The notes under the pieces: generated by a model | What the model saw: only the letters and a program-made list of their open reading frames with translations | What the model was told of the DNA's origin: nothing | Database searches by the model: none | Shown here: positions 44,880-56,300 of the stretch, in pieces | Layout: each line of letters starts with the position of its first letter | How positions within the stretch are numbered: position 1 is the stretch's first letter | Assembly (NCBI RefSeq): GCF_030704535.1 | Contig: NC_081814.1 | Span: forward strand, 26,266,001-26,330,000 | Direction: 5' to 3' | Origin: Vitis vinifera | Taxonomy: Eukaryota; Streptophyta; Magnoliopsida; Vitales; Vitaceae | DNA length: 64,000 nt | Translations under genes and position numbers: made by a program

Positions 44880-45940
44880 GTTAATGCGCTCAAGTGTAAG
44901 GTCTATGTCCCAATCAAAGGCATTCCCTTGGAGAGATCAAACAAATTGTTTGACCAATAAGTCATCTTTTGTACATGCATTATTATAAGTTTCGATGAAG
45001 CTGGCAACATGTTGTTTTGGATTTCCATTTCCGTTGAATGGCTGAAACTTTGGAGGTTGATAACCCATGGCATACAAAGGTTATCAATTCTCTTGGTGTA
45101 AGGCTTAGAGTACATGAATGTACTTCATGAGGATCCACCATATTGCGCTTTGATGGTGTTAGTTATCATGTTCAGAAGTTGTTGGATAGATAGTGACATC
45201 ATCAAGGTAGATTCAATAGTTTATTTCCCAGCTTGCACCGACTTAGACACAAGTGGTGCATCACTTGGAGACCCGATCCCTATAGGGTGAGTGAGTACTT
45301 GACTTAACTCAATTGTGTTTTGCACTTGTGCCTCAACCTTGCTCATGAGAGAGGCTATTTGCAGATTTTTCTCTTCAACAGTCTTGGTGAGTTTGGTGAT
45401 GACATGAGTCATCTCTGCTAGTCGTTCTTCTATGGATATAGTGTCGGTTGTCATTACCGACATGGTCATCGAGAAGGAAGAAGTGAAAGAGCTAGACTAG
45501 TCGGAAGAGTTGTCTTGCTTTGACACCCCAATTAGTGAGCGAGTGCATGAGTTGGCATCAATTACAAAGTAGGGAGGCTTATCCCTAGAGTCCTTTAGTG
45601 TTGAATGATGTGTTTCCTTATTGTGAGAACTTTGTCCCTTTGCCTCTAAAGAGGCCAAAGTGATGACTAATTGGTAAACGTTGTGTCCTCGTTGTTTTTA
45701 GCAAATGAGTGTGCTCACTTGCTAACTTTCTTGGTGGTGCAATAGTCAATTTCACTTTGTTATGAGTCACAAGGCTTGTAGACATGCTACGTGTCAATTG
45801 GGTAATGACAATCTTGTCATCACCTTTGTCATTATGCATAACTTGAACTTTTTTAGATGTCATCATCTTAATAGTGATCATTTTTTTTTTTTTTTTTTTT
45901 TGCAAAAGAGATGAAAGGCAAAGAGGTCCCACCAAGCGTG
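44880..45940 (-). pseudogene. Gypsy-type gag remnant
   Basis: On the minus strand an upstream frame with KVQVMHNDKGDDKIVITQL (45,935-45,618) is followed by a coiled-coil-like frame ERLAEMTHVITKLTKTVEEK (45,469-45,221). A frame with YTKRIDNL and words of a gag capsid core comes next (45,115-44,903; the capsid words are spread over two frames). This order is familiar from plant Ty3/Gypsy gag genes. The remainder of the element is missing, and a T-run of about 20 at 45,882-45,901 interrupts the upstream part. Confidence 0.65.
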
Positions 45941-46309
45941 CTAGAAATTTCTAAGCATAAATTTCGCTAATAGTCTTATGATGTAAGCAAAAAAATAGGA
46001 AAAATATGTGAAACAAATTATTTATAAATTGTAGGGTACAATCTTTTTGGTAATATTCTTTACAAAAGAATATGTCCTTGTAATTCTTTCACCTTGATCA
46101 CAATATGGAAGGCAAAAATGATGTTTTCTTGATTTCAAAGATCAATCGAGGGCTACAAATGACTTATTCTCGAATGAAATTGTTGGCCGCGAATATCAAG
46201 TGTGTAGAACTTTTATCATTTCTTAGATTGGTAGCGAGATTTTATGAAACTTTTTCTTCTTTGTGAAGCCTTTTTTCATGTGTAGAGTCGTTTTTACTGA
46301 TTTGAAGTT
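45941..46309. other. spacer, nothing recognised
   Basis: Sequence between the gag remnant and the right duplication arm; no gene or repeat is identified. Confidence 0.4.
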
Positions 46310-46740
46310 TTGGATTGAAGTTTTTAAGGGTTCATTGATTGTACATGGTCGCTTTCTTAGGGATAGGTACTGAGAATTGAAGATTGTGTAGGGGTTTGAT
46401 TGATATTAGTATTAAGGTTTTGAAGGATTTCTTTGATTGTACATTGTGGAATTTTTAGGATATTAAATTGAGAATTGGAAGAAGGTTTTGATGGTTGATT
46501 TATGATTATCCATGGTGGATTTCTTAGGGCTTTGTATTAAGAATTGGAAAGTTAAGTGTTTTGATGGATGTTGAAGAGATCAAGTTGTTTTATGTTAATT
46601 GACGATTAGTGGCTGTTCGTGATGGATTTCTGAGGGTCAAAGATTTAAGGGGTTTCTCGATGTTGATATTGGGGTTTTGAAGGTTGTGTTTGATGCAGCA
46701 AACTTACATGTTCTACCTACGTATTTTTTGTGATATAGCC

Positions 46741-48477
46741 ATGGACATCAAGCCATCAAGATTGGTTGGAGACAAAGGCAAAGATGAAAGGGGAGGAAGA
46801 CATGTGAACAACATGGTTTGTTCCTTTTGGCTCCGTGGGAGGTGCAACAGAAACCCTTGTAGGTTCCTGCACCAAGACTTGCCCCAAAACGCCCACTATC
46901 AAATATCAATTCAGTTCCGCAAAAACTGCTGGCAGAGGAATCCCGACTCTGATTTGAAGAGTGATTCAACTTCAAAAACTCTGCAGGGGTCATCAGGTTC
47001 AACAACTCCAAAGTGTTCATTAGCTTCAAATCAATCCCATGGAAACAACAGGGAGAGGAGTCTCTATTCTGAACAGAAGGGTGAATGGGACTCAACTAAT
47101 CTAAGGTGTTCATCAAGTGCAACAAGAGCAGGAAGTAGCTCTGGAAATGGAATTATACAGAAAGTAATTGGAGATAGGGTCTGCAAGTACTGGCTACATG
47201 GAAATTGTGTGGAGGCAGATAAGTGCCGGTGTCTCCATTCATGGTTTAAGGGCCATGGGGTTTTCGAGTTGGCCGAGCTTAATGGGCACATTAAGGTACT
47301 TGGTGCAGTAAATTTCTTGATCACTCCTTATACCTAGTGTGACTTTCTGTGTCCTGCTCTCAGGAATGGTAATGATTTGGTATATCATCTGACCCCTGTA
47401 AATGACTAATGGAGTCCAACTTCCAATCCTGCTTTACAACCTGACAATGGCAGTGTGAAAGATTGTGCACATTTGAGTCCAACCTTTTTTTTTTTTTTTT
47501 TTCTCTTTCACTATTACAACATGCTGGGGTCACACTACAAAGTTATATATTATTTTTAATTTTTGGTGCTGCAGAATGGCACTATATATGCATGGAAACC
47601 CAAAAAGGAAACCAATGCATTTGAGCTGGCTACAACATTGGGAGGCGACAATGGTGCTGTGGTTTCGCTCTCAGTAGGTGGTGGGAGGCTATATTCTGGT
47701 TCCATGGACAATACAATAAGAGTAGGTTTAATTAAGCTCTTTTCTCTAGCATTATATCATTTTTCTATGCAGAGTGGTTTGGAAATATGTCAGCTTGTGT
47801 TTTTATATTAACGGTGTTTGTTTTATCATTTCCCATTTTGTGAAAACTGCAAAATTGTCGAAGCTATACAAAGTATGTGGATTGGAAAAATAGCACTTGA
47901 AAACCAGTTTCATTGAGCAACTTCAGCAGAAATAGGTTCTGATTCTTGTTTTGGTTTGCTACTGAAGGTGGCAACTTGGACGTGACCTATACACATAATG
48001 AAGGACATGCAAGTTATTGTCATTCATTTCTTTTTATATCATGGTGGATTTTGGTTTTGTGCATTTTGGTTTGCTTCTACGAACCTTTTTATCAAGGGAA
48101 TGTGAGCAATAATGGTGATATATTCTGCTTCTTGTTACAGGGTGTGCTTGCTCTTTTTGGTATGAACGTTTCAGAAGGAAAACCAATACTGTTGTGCTCT
48201 TGCAATGACAATTCTGTTCGGCTATATGAATTACCATCATGAGTATAAACATCACTTTTTAGGTTGTGTTTCTCTTCATAATTCCATTATTCTTCCTTGC
48301 TTCTTGGTGGACTAATTTTATTTGTTATGCCATAGATTCACCGAGAGGGCCAGGATATTTGCAAAAGAAGTCCGAGAAATTCAAATAGGTCCTGGGGAAC
48401 CTTTTTTCACTGGGGATGGAACTGGACAAGTTGATGTTTGGAAATGGCAGGCGGAGCCAACTTCATTGGCATCCTGA
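46741..48477 (+). pseudogene. ZFWD pseudogene lacking WD40 exons
   Basis: The first exon (46741-47295) is open, with both CCCH fingers complete (CSFWLRGRCNRNPCRFLH and CKYWLHGNC...CRCLHSW), unlike the left-arm copy. Exons 2 and 3 are missing: intron 1 runs directly into intron-3 sequence at about 47,310. Exon 4 (from 47,576) is present. Exon 5 has been lost near 47,940. Exon 6 carries about 78 bases of extra sequence (near 48,007-48,082). The donor after exon 7 reads AT instead of GT (near 48,240). The last exon ends TGA at 48,475-48,477. A truncated protein with two CCCH fingers could be made by read-through into the first intron (stop at 47,335). Confidence 0.85.
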
Positions 48478-49600
48478 ATGATGGAAGGCAGCTGTCATCT
48501 CCAGAAAGCCATTCTCTGTTTCTTGTTTTGTTCCGTCATGTTCATGATATTTCTATTGAAAACTGTATAGAGGCTTTTAGTAGGTTGTGAATATAATCAT
48601 CGACACGAAGAATTCTTACAAACTGTAAATTTGTAATCAGCATTCATTCAAAGAAAATTCATTGTCATATTAGTATTTCCATTTTCAACTATTTGTTTTG
48701 GGGGTCACTCCTAATTTTGCTTGAATTGTTCCTAGGTCTTGCTTCATTTATCATTGCTCCCAAGTCTTGCTTGGAATCTAGTGTTTGAACCACTGTATTT
48801 TTAAGAGTTGCAGAAAAATTGTGGATCCAATGTTGGGGTGGTCATTACTTAGTCCCACCTCATTGATTACTCTGTAAACTAGTTACACCCAAGTTCAGTA
48901 GTGAAAGTTTATTTACATGGATTCAGGATATATGAAGGGAAACATTGTCCTCTTTGTTGTTAAAATACACCAATGTTTTAGTTAAAAACTAATGAGGTTT
49001 GTAGCTGATGTTAAAAAAATTTATGTTGGTTTTGACATAATCTGGGAGTTCTTAGTGCTATAGCCTGGCTGACGGAAAAATTTGACGTAATCTGCCTCTC
49101 CAGCATATATCAAACCAGGATTTGCAGCCGTTAAAGTGTCTATATGGCCTGCTGTATATGCCAATTCCAGCCCTGTTAGTTTGAAGTTTAGACACTCATG
49201 GGAGCAGTTGCCAAGAAGAATGGAAACATAGGTATTAGTTAAGAGTCTTACAGACAATGACAATGGTAGCATGACCTTCTATTTAGGTCTGGGCAAGAGC
49301 AACTTCAACAAACTTATGGAAGGGTGTGGAGGAATGATTACTAGTTGAATTCTTCTGAACCCTTTTCAGTCTCAGGGAGAACTTGTGAATTCTAGATGTC
49401 TAAAGGGTGAGGATGTTAAATATTGTTTTGAAAGATCAAAAGCCATGGCTACCAGTGAACTACCCTAGAGTGACTGATTCTATCTACTTATGGAAAAGCA
49501 ACGTTTAAAAAAATGCATGTTTGGAGCTTTGTTGGGCTCTTGCTAAGCATATCAGCAGATGAAGCAGAGGGAAGAAATGTATTGGCTTGAACCGCTTTTC
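48478..49600. other. spacer conserved between the arms
   Basis: It mirrors 20,780-19,790. A minus-strand frame at 49,021-49,272 contains VSILLGNCSHECLNFKLTGLELAYTAGHIDTLTAANPGLIYAGEADYV. Part of this is also readable in the left arm at 20,110-20,260, so it may be a relic of an older gene. It is too short and broken to name. Confidence 0.45.
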
Positions 49601-49624
49601 TTTTATAGTGGATTCTAGGCTTGA

Positions 49625-49830
49625 AAGATTGCTTGTTGAAGATAGTTGAAAGCTTTCTGATAATTCACAAACCCCATAAAACTCAAGTCAGAATCCTTCA
49701 ACAGCTTCTTTTTCAACACTGAAAATTTGCATGAAAACTATCGTAATCCTCCAATTTGAGGAATCCTTGGCCCCAAGCTCAACTTCTATTTCACAGTTCA
49801 GATATCTTAGCCCCCAATCTTACCACAGTT
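49625..49830 (-). pseudogene. GEM-like fragment, internally deleted (right arm)
   Basis: This is the mirror of 19,510-19,720. On the minus strand it has part of the third GEM-like exon, then the FMGF-NYQKAF end of the last exon, joined with the GRAM core missing. The frame is broken. Confidence 0.7.
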
Positions 49831-50075
49831 TCAGCAAATTGTGTTTGGTTGTTGAGAACCCCAGGGAGATGAAAGATTTCATCTCCCCAAGCTACTCAAG
49901 TACTAGCACAATTATCACTTGGGAAGAACTTGTTCAATGACTGAGTAGAAAATAAGGGTTGAAGAATTGAAGATCATTTCTCATTAACAAAAAAAAATAT
50001 TTGTACAAAGCCTTCAACTGTGCAGAGCTTTATCAGGTTTGTGTAAATACATTTGTTGAAGCAGGAGGGAAGAAC

Positions 50076-51006
50076 TTATTGGATTGAATCACCTTGGACT
50101 GGATTCTGCACTTGAGAGATTGCCTGTTGAAGATAGCTGAAAGCTTTCTGGTAATTCAAGAATCCCATAAACCAGAACTCAAAGTTATCCATAGTAACAA
50201 TTTCCATGTACTTCTGAGATGGCTTTTTCATATTCTCGCTTTGGTTGGCCCTCTTTATCTTTCTTAGTGGGATAGAGACCTGCACAAAAGAAAAAGAATT
50301 TACTTAGATGTCCAAAAATCATGGAAAGGGAGATGGATTGACATAGAGAGAGTTAGGCGAGTAACCCACCTTATAATGGATTCCAACTAATTCACCATTT
50401 GGAGAAGAAAATTTGATTGATCTTTCACTACAAAAGGCAACTCTTTGAGTGGAGATAAAGAGGAGGCCAGCTATAGGGCCTGCTGTTGTCGATAAATAGC
50501 ATTGGGAAACCTTCAATAGCTTTTCTCCTTCTCTAGCACCAAAATTTTGCCTGAAAACTCTCTTCACTCCCCCAAGTTGAAGAATCCTAGCCCCCAAGCT
50601 CAACTTTCCCTTCACAGTTTCAGAGAACTTAAGCCCTAATCTCACTGCAGTTTTATAAATGAAAGATAGTTAAAGTCAGGATGTTCACAATTCTTAAATA
50701 AACTGTAGCAAAAAAGAAACTGTTACAAACTTACCATGCTCTCGGACTCCATCCACAAAATTGTCTGCCTTCTTCCTGTTGTTGTTCATCCTATAATTCA
50801 TTGAATTCATTTTTTCTGCAATTTCAAGACAACCCCATTGGTAAAACAACTTCCATTTTGAAGTCGTTTATGACTAAAACTGATAAGCAAGAGACAGAGA
50901 GAGTTTTACTTGGGATGATTGCCCCAGATACATTTGAAGGAGATGGCTTATCATATTGGCAGCTGACTGGGATTCCAATAATGTGTTCTTGGAGTTGGTT
51001 CTTCAT
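50076..51006 (-). CDS. GEM-like GRAM-domain protein 2
   Basis: Four exons on the minus strand: 51006-50910, 50815-50735, 50644-50370 and 50279-50076. All have GT-AG borders and matching phases, giving 218 residues. Exon lengths 97, 81 and 275 are the same as in GEM-like gene 1; the last exon is longer (204), ending VQNPVQGDSIQ. Motifs: start MKNQLQEHIIGIPVS, KKADNFVDGVREH, VKGKLSLGARILQLGG, GRAM core CYLSTTAGPIAGLLFISTQR, and FEFWFMGFLNYQKAFSYLQQAI. It is the inverted-duplication partner of gene 1. Both frames being intact suggests selection or recent origin. A membrane-lipid-binding role is known for GRAM domains in general; the specific function is unknown. Confidence 0.88.
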
Positions 51007-51901
51007 ATTGTTAGAAGTGCCGCAATTCAGTATCTGTATCTCCAGCTGCCTTGTCAGTTATCTGCAACACGTAAGTCTGGAACACTCTACTTTCAAGAGA
51101 TTGAAGAAACGCTTTGAGGTTAATCAAAACCTGCAAAATACAGGTGCATTTAAAGGGATAGAAATAGTGGGTGTGAATCTTCAAGTTCTAGTTGATGACT
51201 CGTCCATTGCTCATCAACATGAATAAAGGCGCAGTTATGAGCTTTTTGAAAAAATGACTTTATTTAAAAACAGTCTGAGATGATGTGTTCGGCCATTTCT
51301 GAAAAGCTATGGTAAGAAGGACCTATTCTTCTTTTGTTCAATTCCCCAAGATATCACAAGAAAGGTGTATTTGGTTAAATACAGTTAGACACATATACAT
51401 ATGTATTATATATTTGGTCAGCAGTTCAATTATTCAATCCTAACAGGCACCATATGTTACTTCTTTCTTTAAGCTGACTCAGAGAGTATGTGAAGATGCA
51501 TCTTTTTGAGCTGGCATTTTAGCTTTTTGATGCCAGACCTCTTTTAATTCTATATGAAAAACGGGAAATGAGAAGGCATTACATCAACCAAATTACAAGC
51601 TAAAAGATAAGACATTTTAATGGTTTCACAGAGGAAGATTGAAAATAACAATCAAACTAAACAGCCTCTTTGTTCTAAAAGGTTGAAAATGGAATGGTAC
51701 TCAGACAGAAGTTCTCAGTAATTTCCCAGGCATTAGTGATTCTACAACTCAAGATGGAGTTCACTGCAATTGTGGAACAACCAGACCTGTTTTAGACCAA
51801 CAAAAAAAAAATAGAAGCTCTTGAGAGCTTAGATTCACAGAAGAATGATATTCTTGGAGATTTCCCATCTGAGGAAAAGGAAAGGCCCTTAAAAGAGCAA
51901 C
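51007..51901 (-). promoter_or_regulatory. upstream region of GEM-like gene 2
   Basis: Minus-strand leader and promoter of GEM-like gene 2. The leader at 51,140-51,007 matches 14,000-14,105 in the left arm, including the TTTAAA box near 51,148. The rest (51,240-51,900) mirrors 13,900-13,290. No gene. Confidence 0.5.
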
Positions 51902-52102
51902 CTATGAGTTCAAGTGTTGATTAAAGTGGTTATAAAAGGAAAACTCACTATTCTTAAACCTGATAGGACCAGCTTGCCATGTGCAAATCTCATGCTTCTT
52001 CTCAGTCTTTTTATCTTCTCTTTTATCCTCATCCTTAGAATTTAAGGAAAAGGGGTGGTAGACGGGGCTGATTAACGATGCTTCACCCTTTCCAAATGTC
52101 AA
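51902..52102 (-). other. small conserved frame upstream of GEM-like gene 2
   Basis: A 66-codon minus-strand frame with MTFGKGEASLISPVYHPFSL and KKHEICTWQAGPIRFKNSEF. Related frames appear at 1,999-2,120, 13,060-13,290 and (shortened) 17,505-17,620, always upstream of a GEM-like copy or its relic. It is lysine-rich and has no domain I recognise. It may be a decayed upstream gene or a 5' exon. Preservation of reading frame between copies is partial. Confidence 0.4.
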
Positions 52103-52531
52103 GTCTCTACATTAAACCACAACAAACTTAAGAGTCCAAGACCTGCGTTGAACAATACATGTTGATGAACGATACAATGAATCTTTCATTTATCACAATA
52201 TCCAAGGGACCCAGCAAGTTTCATAATGAATCCTTTATCACCCACAGAATACTGATGCTGTGGATTTTGGTAGACCATTGCTTGCTTTAAGGGATCTCCA
52301 GCAAGATTCATAATCCTAAATCTCAGTGAGAACTTGTGAAGTTTGGAGAATCTGGAATGAAGAGGGTTCAGGAAAGTTGGCACCAGTAAAATAATAGTAA
52401 AGAAAGAAATCATTGAAATTTTGGTCTTTTGTAAGGTGGTGGTTAGCATTGCTTGAGGGGAGAAGCTAAATCAGATCCTATGAATTTTGACACAAAAATG
52501 AGACAGAGATTGGTAAGCCTGGAACTAAGAG
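52103..52531 (-). other. conserved flank of the GEM-like block
   Basis: It mirrors 13,040-12,870. A minus-strand frame of 87 codons (52,449-52,186) has IMNLAGDPLKQAMVYQNPQH. The left arm retains only parts with a deletion, so coding is doubtful. Confidence 0.4.
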
Positions 52532-52691
52532 TGTTGAATATAATGTATTTATAGTATATTATCTTTCCTTGTTAATATAGGTCACATGTATGGTAGTTAG
52601 GACTCCTATCCTTGTATATATATATCTCTCAATTGTAAATAGACAATACATGAATGAGAATAAGGTTTTTCTCTCTCTCTCTCTCTCAACA
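52532..52691 (+). repeat. 5' LTR of the young Copia element
   Basis: 160 bp, starting TGTTGAATATAATG and ending CTCTCAACA. It contains a (TA)n TATA-like region and a (CT)n tail. It differs from the 3' LTR by three substitutions (T/A, A/G and C/T). Confidence 0.95.
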
Positions 52692-52704
52692 TGGTATCAG
52701 AGCC
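52692..52704 (+). other. primer-binding site
   Basis: TGGTATCAGAGCC directly abuts the 5' LTR and matches the 3' end of the initiator methionine tRNA as used by plant Copia elements. Confidence 0.92.
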
Positions 52705-53317
52705 AAAGGAGAAAACCTAATTTTTTTTTTTTCGGTTTAGCCGTGTAATCAATTCCGGTGAACTGTCCAGTGACCGTGTTTCACTCCGGTCCCCTCATTC
52801 TCTTCCCGAACCACTCCGGACAACCTCATCGCCGTCGGATCTCCACCACGCCGGCACCCTTTTCCGGCGAAATTTTCCGGCGACCTATTTTCCGGGTAAC
52901 GACCACATATTCCGAAACGTCGGAGGCTGATCTACACGCCAGTGGAAACCCCACCGGAAACCGGCCTCTCACGCGCCCCCACGCGCCGGCGCGTGACGGC
53001 GCGTGGCTCACTTTCCGGCCACTTCCGACACCTCTCCAGGCTCGTCCGGCGCCATCTTGGCCTTCTAGCCCTCCGGCAGTCCTCCCCGAGCCCTGCATCT
53101 CCATTTTTTCCCTGTTTTTGGCTTTCTTGCCATTCCGGCCACCTCCGACAGGGCTCCCCCTCCATCTCCGAGGCTTGGGTGCTGCTTCTCTTCCTCTCCA
53201 GGCATGTCACGACCTTTTTTTCTCCATTGATTGCACCTCTCACAGCCGTGGTTTCACTGTTTTTTCTCTCTCCGCCGAAATCTGAACCCGTCTTAGGGCT
53301 CTCTTCGATCCAAATAT
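52705..53317 (+). other. GC-rich untranslated leader of the Copia element
   Basis: A 0.6-kb leader far richer in GC than the surroundings, with CCGGCG and GGCGCG words. Open frames exist on both strands (up to 175 codons) but none resembles a protein. It is the 5' leader before gag. Confidence 0.75.
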
Positions 53318-56300
53318 GTGAATATGACCACCAAAAATCAGATCTTTACCTTTGTTATCTCTGGATCTCCTATGATTACCTCAGAGAAATTGGTTGGCAG
53401 TGAGAATTATCTCTCCTGGTCTGCCTCTGTTGAACTTTGGTTTATGGGTCAAGGATATGAGGATCACTTGGTTACCCAGGAGGCAGATATCCCTGAGATT
53501 GACCGCGTACAGTGGAGGAAGATAGATGCACAGTTATGTAGTGTATTATAGCAATCGGTTGATCCCAGGATTCTTCTTCATCTTCAGGCCTATAAAACTT
53601 GTTTTAAATTTTGGACTCAGGCCAAAGGATTATACACGAATGATATCCAGCGTCTTTATAAGGTGGCTTCTGCTATTGTCCATATCAGCCAACAGGACTT
53701 GGATCTATCTACTTATATTGGTCAGATTGCCTCTCTTAAGGAGCAGTTCTTGACTGTGATGCCTCTTACTCCTGATGTTGGGGCACAACAAACACAGCTT
53801 GACAAGTTCTTCATGGTCCTTACTCTTATTGGCCTCCGTCCGGATCTTGAGCCTATTCGTGATCAGATTCTTGGTAGTTCATCAGTTCCGTCCTTGGATG
53901 ATGTGTTTGCTCGCCTCCTCCGTATCTCGTCCACTCAGACTTTGCCATCTGATAGCGCTTCAGATTCTTCTGTGTTAGTTTCTCAAACTACCTCTCGAGG
54001 AGGACGCAGTGGTACCCGAGGTAGAGGCCAACGTCCTCATTGCACCTATTGCAATAAACTTGGCCACACTCGCGATCGTTGCTATCAGTTACATGGAAGA
54101 CCTCCTCGCACTGCCCATATGGCCCAGTCCTCTGATTCTCCGCTGCCTCAGCCTCCGAGCTCCTCCGCATCTCAGACATCTCAGGCTTCTATTGCCTCTG
54201 TTGCCCAGCCTGGTAATGCCTCTGCCTGCCTTACCCACACATCTTCTCTTGGACCCTGGATTCTAGATTCTGGAGCATCTGATCACTTATCTGGTAATAA
54301 GGATCTTTTCTCCTCTATTACTACTACCTCTGATTTACCTACTGTTACCTTAGCTAATGGTTCTCAAACTGTGGCTAAAGGTATTGGTTTGGCCCTTCCT
54401 CTGCCTTCTCTACCTCTCACTTCTGTCCTTTATACTCCTGAATGTCCTTTTAATCTTATTTCCATCAGCAAAATCACTCGTACTCTTAATTGCTCTATTA
54501 CCTTTTCTGATAAATTTGTGACCTTGCAGGACCGGAGTACGGGGAAGACGATTGGCATAGGATGTGAGTCTCAAGGCCTCTATCACCTCACCTCAGATTC
54601 ATCTCCTGCAGTTTGCATTTCCACTGATGCTCCTCTCCTCATTCACAATCGTCTGGGCCACCCTAGTCTCTCCAAGTTCCAGAAGATGGTTCCTCGTTTT
54701 TCCACTTTGTCGTCGCTTCCGTGTGAGTCATGTCAGCTTGGGAAACATACTCGTGTCTCGTTCCCAAAGCGTTTGAATAATCGGGCAAAGTCTCCTTTTG
54801 AGCTTGTCCACACTGATGTTTGGGGTCCTTGTCGGACTGCGTCTACTTTAGGATTTCAGTATTTTGTCACTTTCATTGATGACTATTCTCGATGTACTTG
54901 GTTATTTTTAATGAAAAATCGAGCTGAGTTATACTCTATTTTCCAGAAATTTTATACTGAAATCCAAACCCAGTTCAATATTTCTATTCGTGTGTTACGC
55001 AGTGACAATGCCAGGGAATATTTTTCAGCCCAATTTACTTCGTTTATGTCTCATCATGGGCTTCTTCATCAGTCTTCTTGTGCTCATACTCCTCAACAAA
55101 ATGGGGTAGCTAAACGCAAGAATCGACATCTTGTTGAGACAGCTCATACTCTCCTCCTCCATAGTCACGTTCCTTTTCGTTTTTGGGGGGACGCTGTTCT
55201 TACCGCTTGTTATTTGATTAATCGTATGCCCTCCTCTGTCTTACACGATCAGATTCCTCACTCCCTTCTCTTCCCTGACCAACCACTTTATTTCCTTCCT
55301 CCTCGTGTCTTTGGTTGTACTTGCTTTGTTCATATTCTCACTCCTAGACAGGCCAAGCTTTCCGCCAAAGCCATGAAGTGCCTCTTTTTGGGATATTCCA
55401 GACTTCAGAAGGGTTATCATTGTTATTCCCTTGAGACTCATCGATACTTTATCTCCGCTGATGTCACCTTCTTTGAGGACTCACCATTCTTTTCCACCAC
55501 TTCTGAGTCTCTTCCTGTTTCTGAAGTCTTGCCCATTCCCATTGTCTCCCCACCTGATGCTATGCCCCCTCGACCACTTCAGGTTTATCATCGTCGCCCT
55601 CGTGTCGTTGCTCCTCTCCCTTTTCCTGAGGCACCTGCTGACTCACTTCCTATCCCTTCGGCTTCACCTGCCCTGGCTCTGCCTTCTCCTAATGACTTAC
55701 CCATTGCTATTCGGAAAGGTACTTGCTCTACTCGTAATCCTCATCCTATTTACAATTTTTTGAGTTATCATTGATTATCTTCACCCTATTCTGCTTTTGT
55801 TTCTGCTATATCCTCTGTTTCTCTTCCAAAGAGCACCCATGAAGCTCTTTCCCATCCAGGCTGGCAACAGGCAATGGTGGATGAAATGGCTGCTTTGCAC
55901 TCTAATGGCACTTGGGATCTTGTTGTTTTACCCTCTGGTAAATCTACAGTTGGTTGTCGTTGGGTCTATGTAGTTAAGGTTGGTCCTGATGGTCAGGTTG
56001 ATCGCCTTAAGGCCCGCTTAGTTGCTAAAGGCTATACTCAAGTTTATGGTTCTGATTATGGTGACACATTCTCCCCTGTTGCCAAGATTGCTTCTGTCCG
56101 CTTGCTTCTCTCCATGGCTGCTATGTGTTCTTGGCCTCTTTATCAGTTGGATATTAAAAATGTCTTCCTTCATGGTGATCTTGCCGAGGAAGTTTATATG
56201 AAGCAACCTCCTGGTTTTGTTGCTCAGGGGGAGTCTGGTTTAGTGTGCAGGTTACGCCGTTCTCTATATGGCTTGAAACAATCTCCTCGAGCATGGTTTA

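Noticed and set aside
48034..48255. Minus-strand frame over the right-arm ZFWD exon 7
   Set aside because: It is antisense to recognisable ZFWD coding sequence.
52826..53285. Opposed open frames of 92-175 codons in the GC-rich Copia leader
   Set aside because: GC-rich composition removes stops on both strands; no protein-like motif, and this is the normal leader position before gag.
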